Source of the DNA: Conexibacteraceae bacterium
Lineage (GTDB): Bacteria; Actinomycetota; Thermoleophilia; Solirubrobacterales; Solirubrobacteraceae
Assembly (NCBI GenBank): GCA_009785395.1
Contig: WQWK01000134.1
Span: 1 to 5,920, forward strand
Length of the DNA stretch: 5,920 nucleotides
Direction: 5' to 3'
Positions 4,980 to 5,920 of the stretch are shown here, piece by piece; position 1 is the first letter of the stretch; every line of letters starts with the position of its first letter. A model generated the notes under the pieces. That model did not search any database. It was given only the letters and a program-made list of their open reading frames with translations, and was not told the origin of the DNA. Position numbers and translations under genes: made by a program.

Positions 4980-5345
4980 TCAGCCGGGGACCGCGGCGCG
5001 GACCAGGATGATGTCGAGGATCATGTTGACGGCCCAGACGATGAGCGTCGCCCAGACCAGCGTCCAGAACCCGTGGATCGTGAACCCCGGTGCGATCTTC
5101 TGCGTGAGCCAGAGCATCAGCATCGAGACGAAGAACCAGGCCACCCCCAGTGTCACGATCGCCAGCGGCAGCGTCAGGATGCGCACGATCGGCTTCAGGA
5201 ACGTGTTCAGAATCCCGAAGATCGCCGCCGCCAAGATGAGGTCGCCCGTGTTGCGGACCGTCACATGCGTCAGCAGGATCTCGGCCACCGCGAGCATGAT
5301 CGCGTTGGCGAGCCACGACACGAGCATTCTTACGGTGAAGGGCAT
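4980..5345 (-). CDS. Small integral membrane protein, YvlD / phage-holin-4_2 (PF04020) family
   Basis: A 121-residue hydrophobic protein with about four membrane segments, at roughly residues 7-28, 35-50, 57-80 and 93-114. The segment ILNTFLKPIVRILTLPLAIVTLG (45-67) is the hallmark of the PF04020 family, annotated 'phage holin family' although these are chromosomal membrane proteins of unknown role (YvlD in Bacillus) and not evidence of a prophage. I chose the ATG at 5345-5343 because AGAGGGTGG lies just upstream and family members start right before this first helix. A GTG at 5366-5364 in the same frame would add seven residues. The gene lies 50 bases (29 from the GTG) after the acetolactate synthase stop and is probably co-transcribed. 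It converges with the PIN toxin, the two stops being 7 bases apart. Function unknown. Confidence 0.85.
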   Translation of the reverse strand: MPFTVRMLVSWLANAIMLAVAEILLTHVTVRNTGDLILAAAIFGILNTFLKPIVRILTLPLAIVTLGVAWFFVSMLMLWLTQKIAPGFTIHGFWTLVWATLIVWAVNMILDIILVRAAVPG

Positions 5346-5395
5346 GCGCACCACCCTCTTCGACACCGTCGCCCGCTCACCTGCACGACCATCGC

Positions 5396-5920
5396 CTACG
5401 AGAGCGGCTCGTCGAGCTCCCCGAGCGCGTCGGTGAGCTCCAGGTTGGCGGCGTAATCGACCGGGCAGGCGATGACCGAGACGGTGTCGTCGGCGAGCGC
5501 CGCCTCGAGGGCCGGCAGCAGCTCGCCGGCGGCCTCGATGCGGTACCCGCGGGCGCCGAAGCTCTCGGCGTAGGCGACGAAGTCCGGGTTGCCGAAGGTG
5601 GTGTCCAGGTTCTCACCGAGCTCGAGGTCCATCTTCCACGTGATCAGCCCGTACTCGTTGTCAACCCACACCAGGATCACGAACGGGATGCGCTCTCGCA
5701 GCGCGGTCTCGATCTCCTGTGAGTTCATCAGGAACGCGCCGTCTCCGGTCGCCACAAGCACGCGCGACTCGGGCCTCGCGAGCTTCGCGCCGAGCGCGCC
5801 GGGCACCGTCCACGCCATCGTCGAAAGACCGTTGGAGATCAGGCAGGTGTTCGGCTCGAAGGTCGGATACAGGCGCGCCATCCACATCTTCAGCGCGCCG
5901 GTGTCCACGAGCGTGATGTC
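5396..5920 (-). CDS. Thiamine-diphosphate enzyme, catabolic acetolactate synthase type (C-terminal part)
   Basis: The last 174 residues of a ThDP-dependent enzyme; the frame is open to the right edge, so the true start is outside the window. The ThDP/Mg-binding motif is visible as GDGAFLMN at residues 59-66 followed by DNEYGLI at 87-93, with about 26 residues between. PNTCLISNGLSTMAWTVPGALGAKL (23-47) and the ending DTVSVIACPVDYAANLELTDALGE match catabolic, AlsS-like acetolactate synthases, which join two pyruvates to acetolactate with release of CO2, more than the FAD-containing biosynthetic IlvB type. An apparent internal GTG start at 5908 is only a valine codon within conserved sequence. 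Related decarboxylases cannot be excluded without the N-terminal half. The small membrane protein gene follows closely. Confidence 0.85.
   Translation of the reverse strand, partial: DITLVDTGALKMWMARLYPTFEPNTCLISNGLSTMAWTVPGALGAKLARPESRVLVATGDGAFLMNSQEIETALRERIPFVILVWVDNEYGLITWKMDLELGENLDTTFGNPDFVAYAESFGARGYRIEAAGELLPALEAALADDTVSVIACPVDYAANLELTDALGELDEPLS

Noticed and set aside
4975..4984. GCTGATCAGC as a bidirectional transcription terminator
   Set aside because: It has no loop and no T-tract, and the stem is only 5 bp; it is better recorded as a chance or minor palindrome between convergent genes.
4768..5316. Minus-strand open frame overlapping the toxin and the membrane protein
   Set aside because: It is Asp/Arg/Gly-rich and in a different frame from the membrane protein with clear transmembrane segments; it is a shadow.
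4980..5345. Prophage lysis gene, because of the 'phage holin family' name
   Set aside because: PF04020 members are widespread chromosomal membrane proteins; no endolysin, structural or integrase gene is near.
5906..5908. GTG as the start codon of the acetolactate synthase-like gene
   Set aside because: The frame is open to the window edge and the conserved sequence (DITLVDTGALKMWM) continues upstream of this codon, so the gene is simply cut by the window.

Overview
The window is a very GC-rich, gene-dense piece of a bacterial chromosome. The coding style (GTG and TTG starts, 4-base start/stop overlaps, an apparently leaderless antitoxin) and the protein families (a ChoD-type GMC oxidoreductase, a PF10118 protein beside a PDR/VanB reductase, a short actinobacterial crotonase) point to the Actinomycetota. 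I cannot separate Mycobacteriales-like lineages from Thermoleophilia/Solirubrobacterales-like ones from sequence alone. No rRNA, tRNA, CRISPR array, insertion sequence or prophage block is visible.

Layout. Positions 4246 down to the left edge hold one tightly packed minus-strand operon of five genes, in transcription order: GMC oxidoreductase (4246-2651), SRPBCC/START-like protein (2608-2159), crotonase-fold enoyl-CoA hydratase/isomerase (2171-1512), PF10118 'metal-dependent hydrolase' (1515-634) and a PDR/VanB-family flavin reductase (637 to beyond base 1). The last three junctions overlap by 13, 4 and 4 bases. Positions 4247-4355 form a short regulatory region packed with palindromes, including a 30-bp near-perfect one with an AT-rich core. 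Positions 4356-4972, on the plus strand, carry a Phd/YefM-type antitoxin and a VapC-type PIN toxin. Positions 5920-4980, on the minus strand, carry the C-terminal part of a catabolic-type acetolactate synthase (5' end outside the window) followed by a small YvlD/phage-holin-4_2-type membrane protein.

How the genes may work together. The five-gene operon looks like a lipid- or steroid-like modification pathway. It has an FAD oxidase/dehydrogenase for an alcohol, a hydrophobic-ligand-binding START fold, a CoA-thioester isomerase/hydratase, and a protein with the E / ExxH / E / ExxH residue pattern of carboxylate-bridged diiron proteins, translationally coupled to a flavin reductase of a class that normally feeds oxygenases. 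The most interesting reading is that the PF10118 protein is a diiron oxygenase or oxidase whose electron donor is the next gene, and that the operon is controlled from the palindromes by a regulator encoded elsewhere. This is inference: the substrate is unknown. The toxin-antitoxin pair and the acetolactate synthase/membrane protein pair are separate units.
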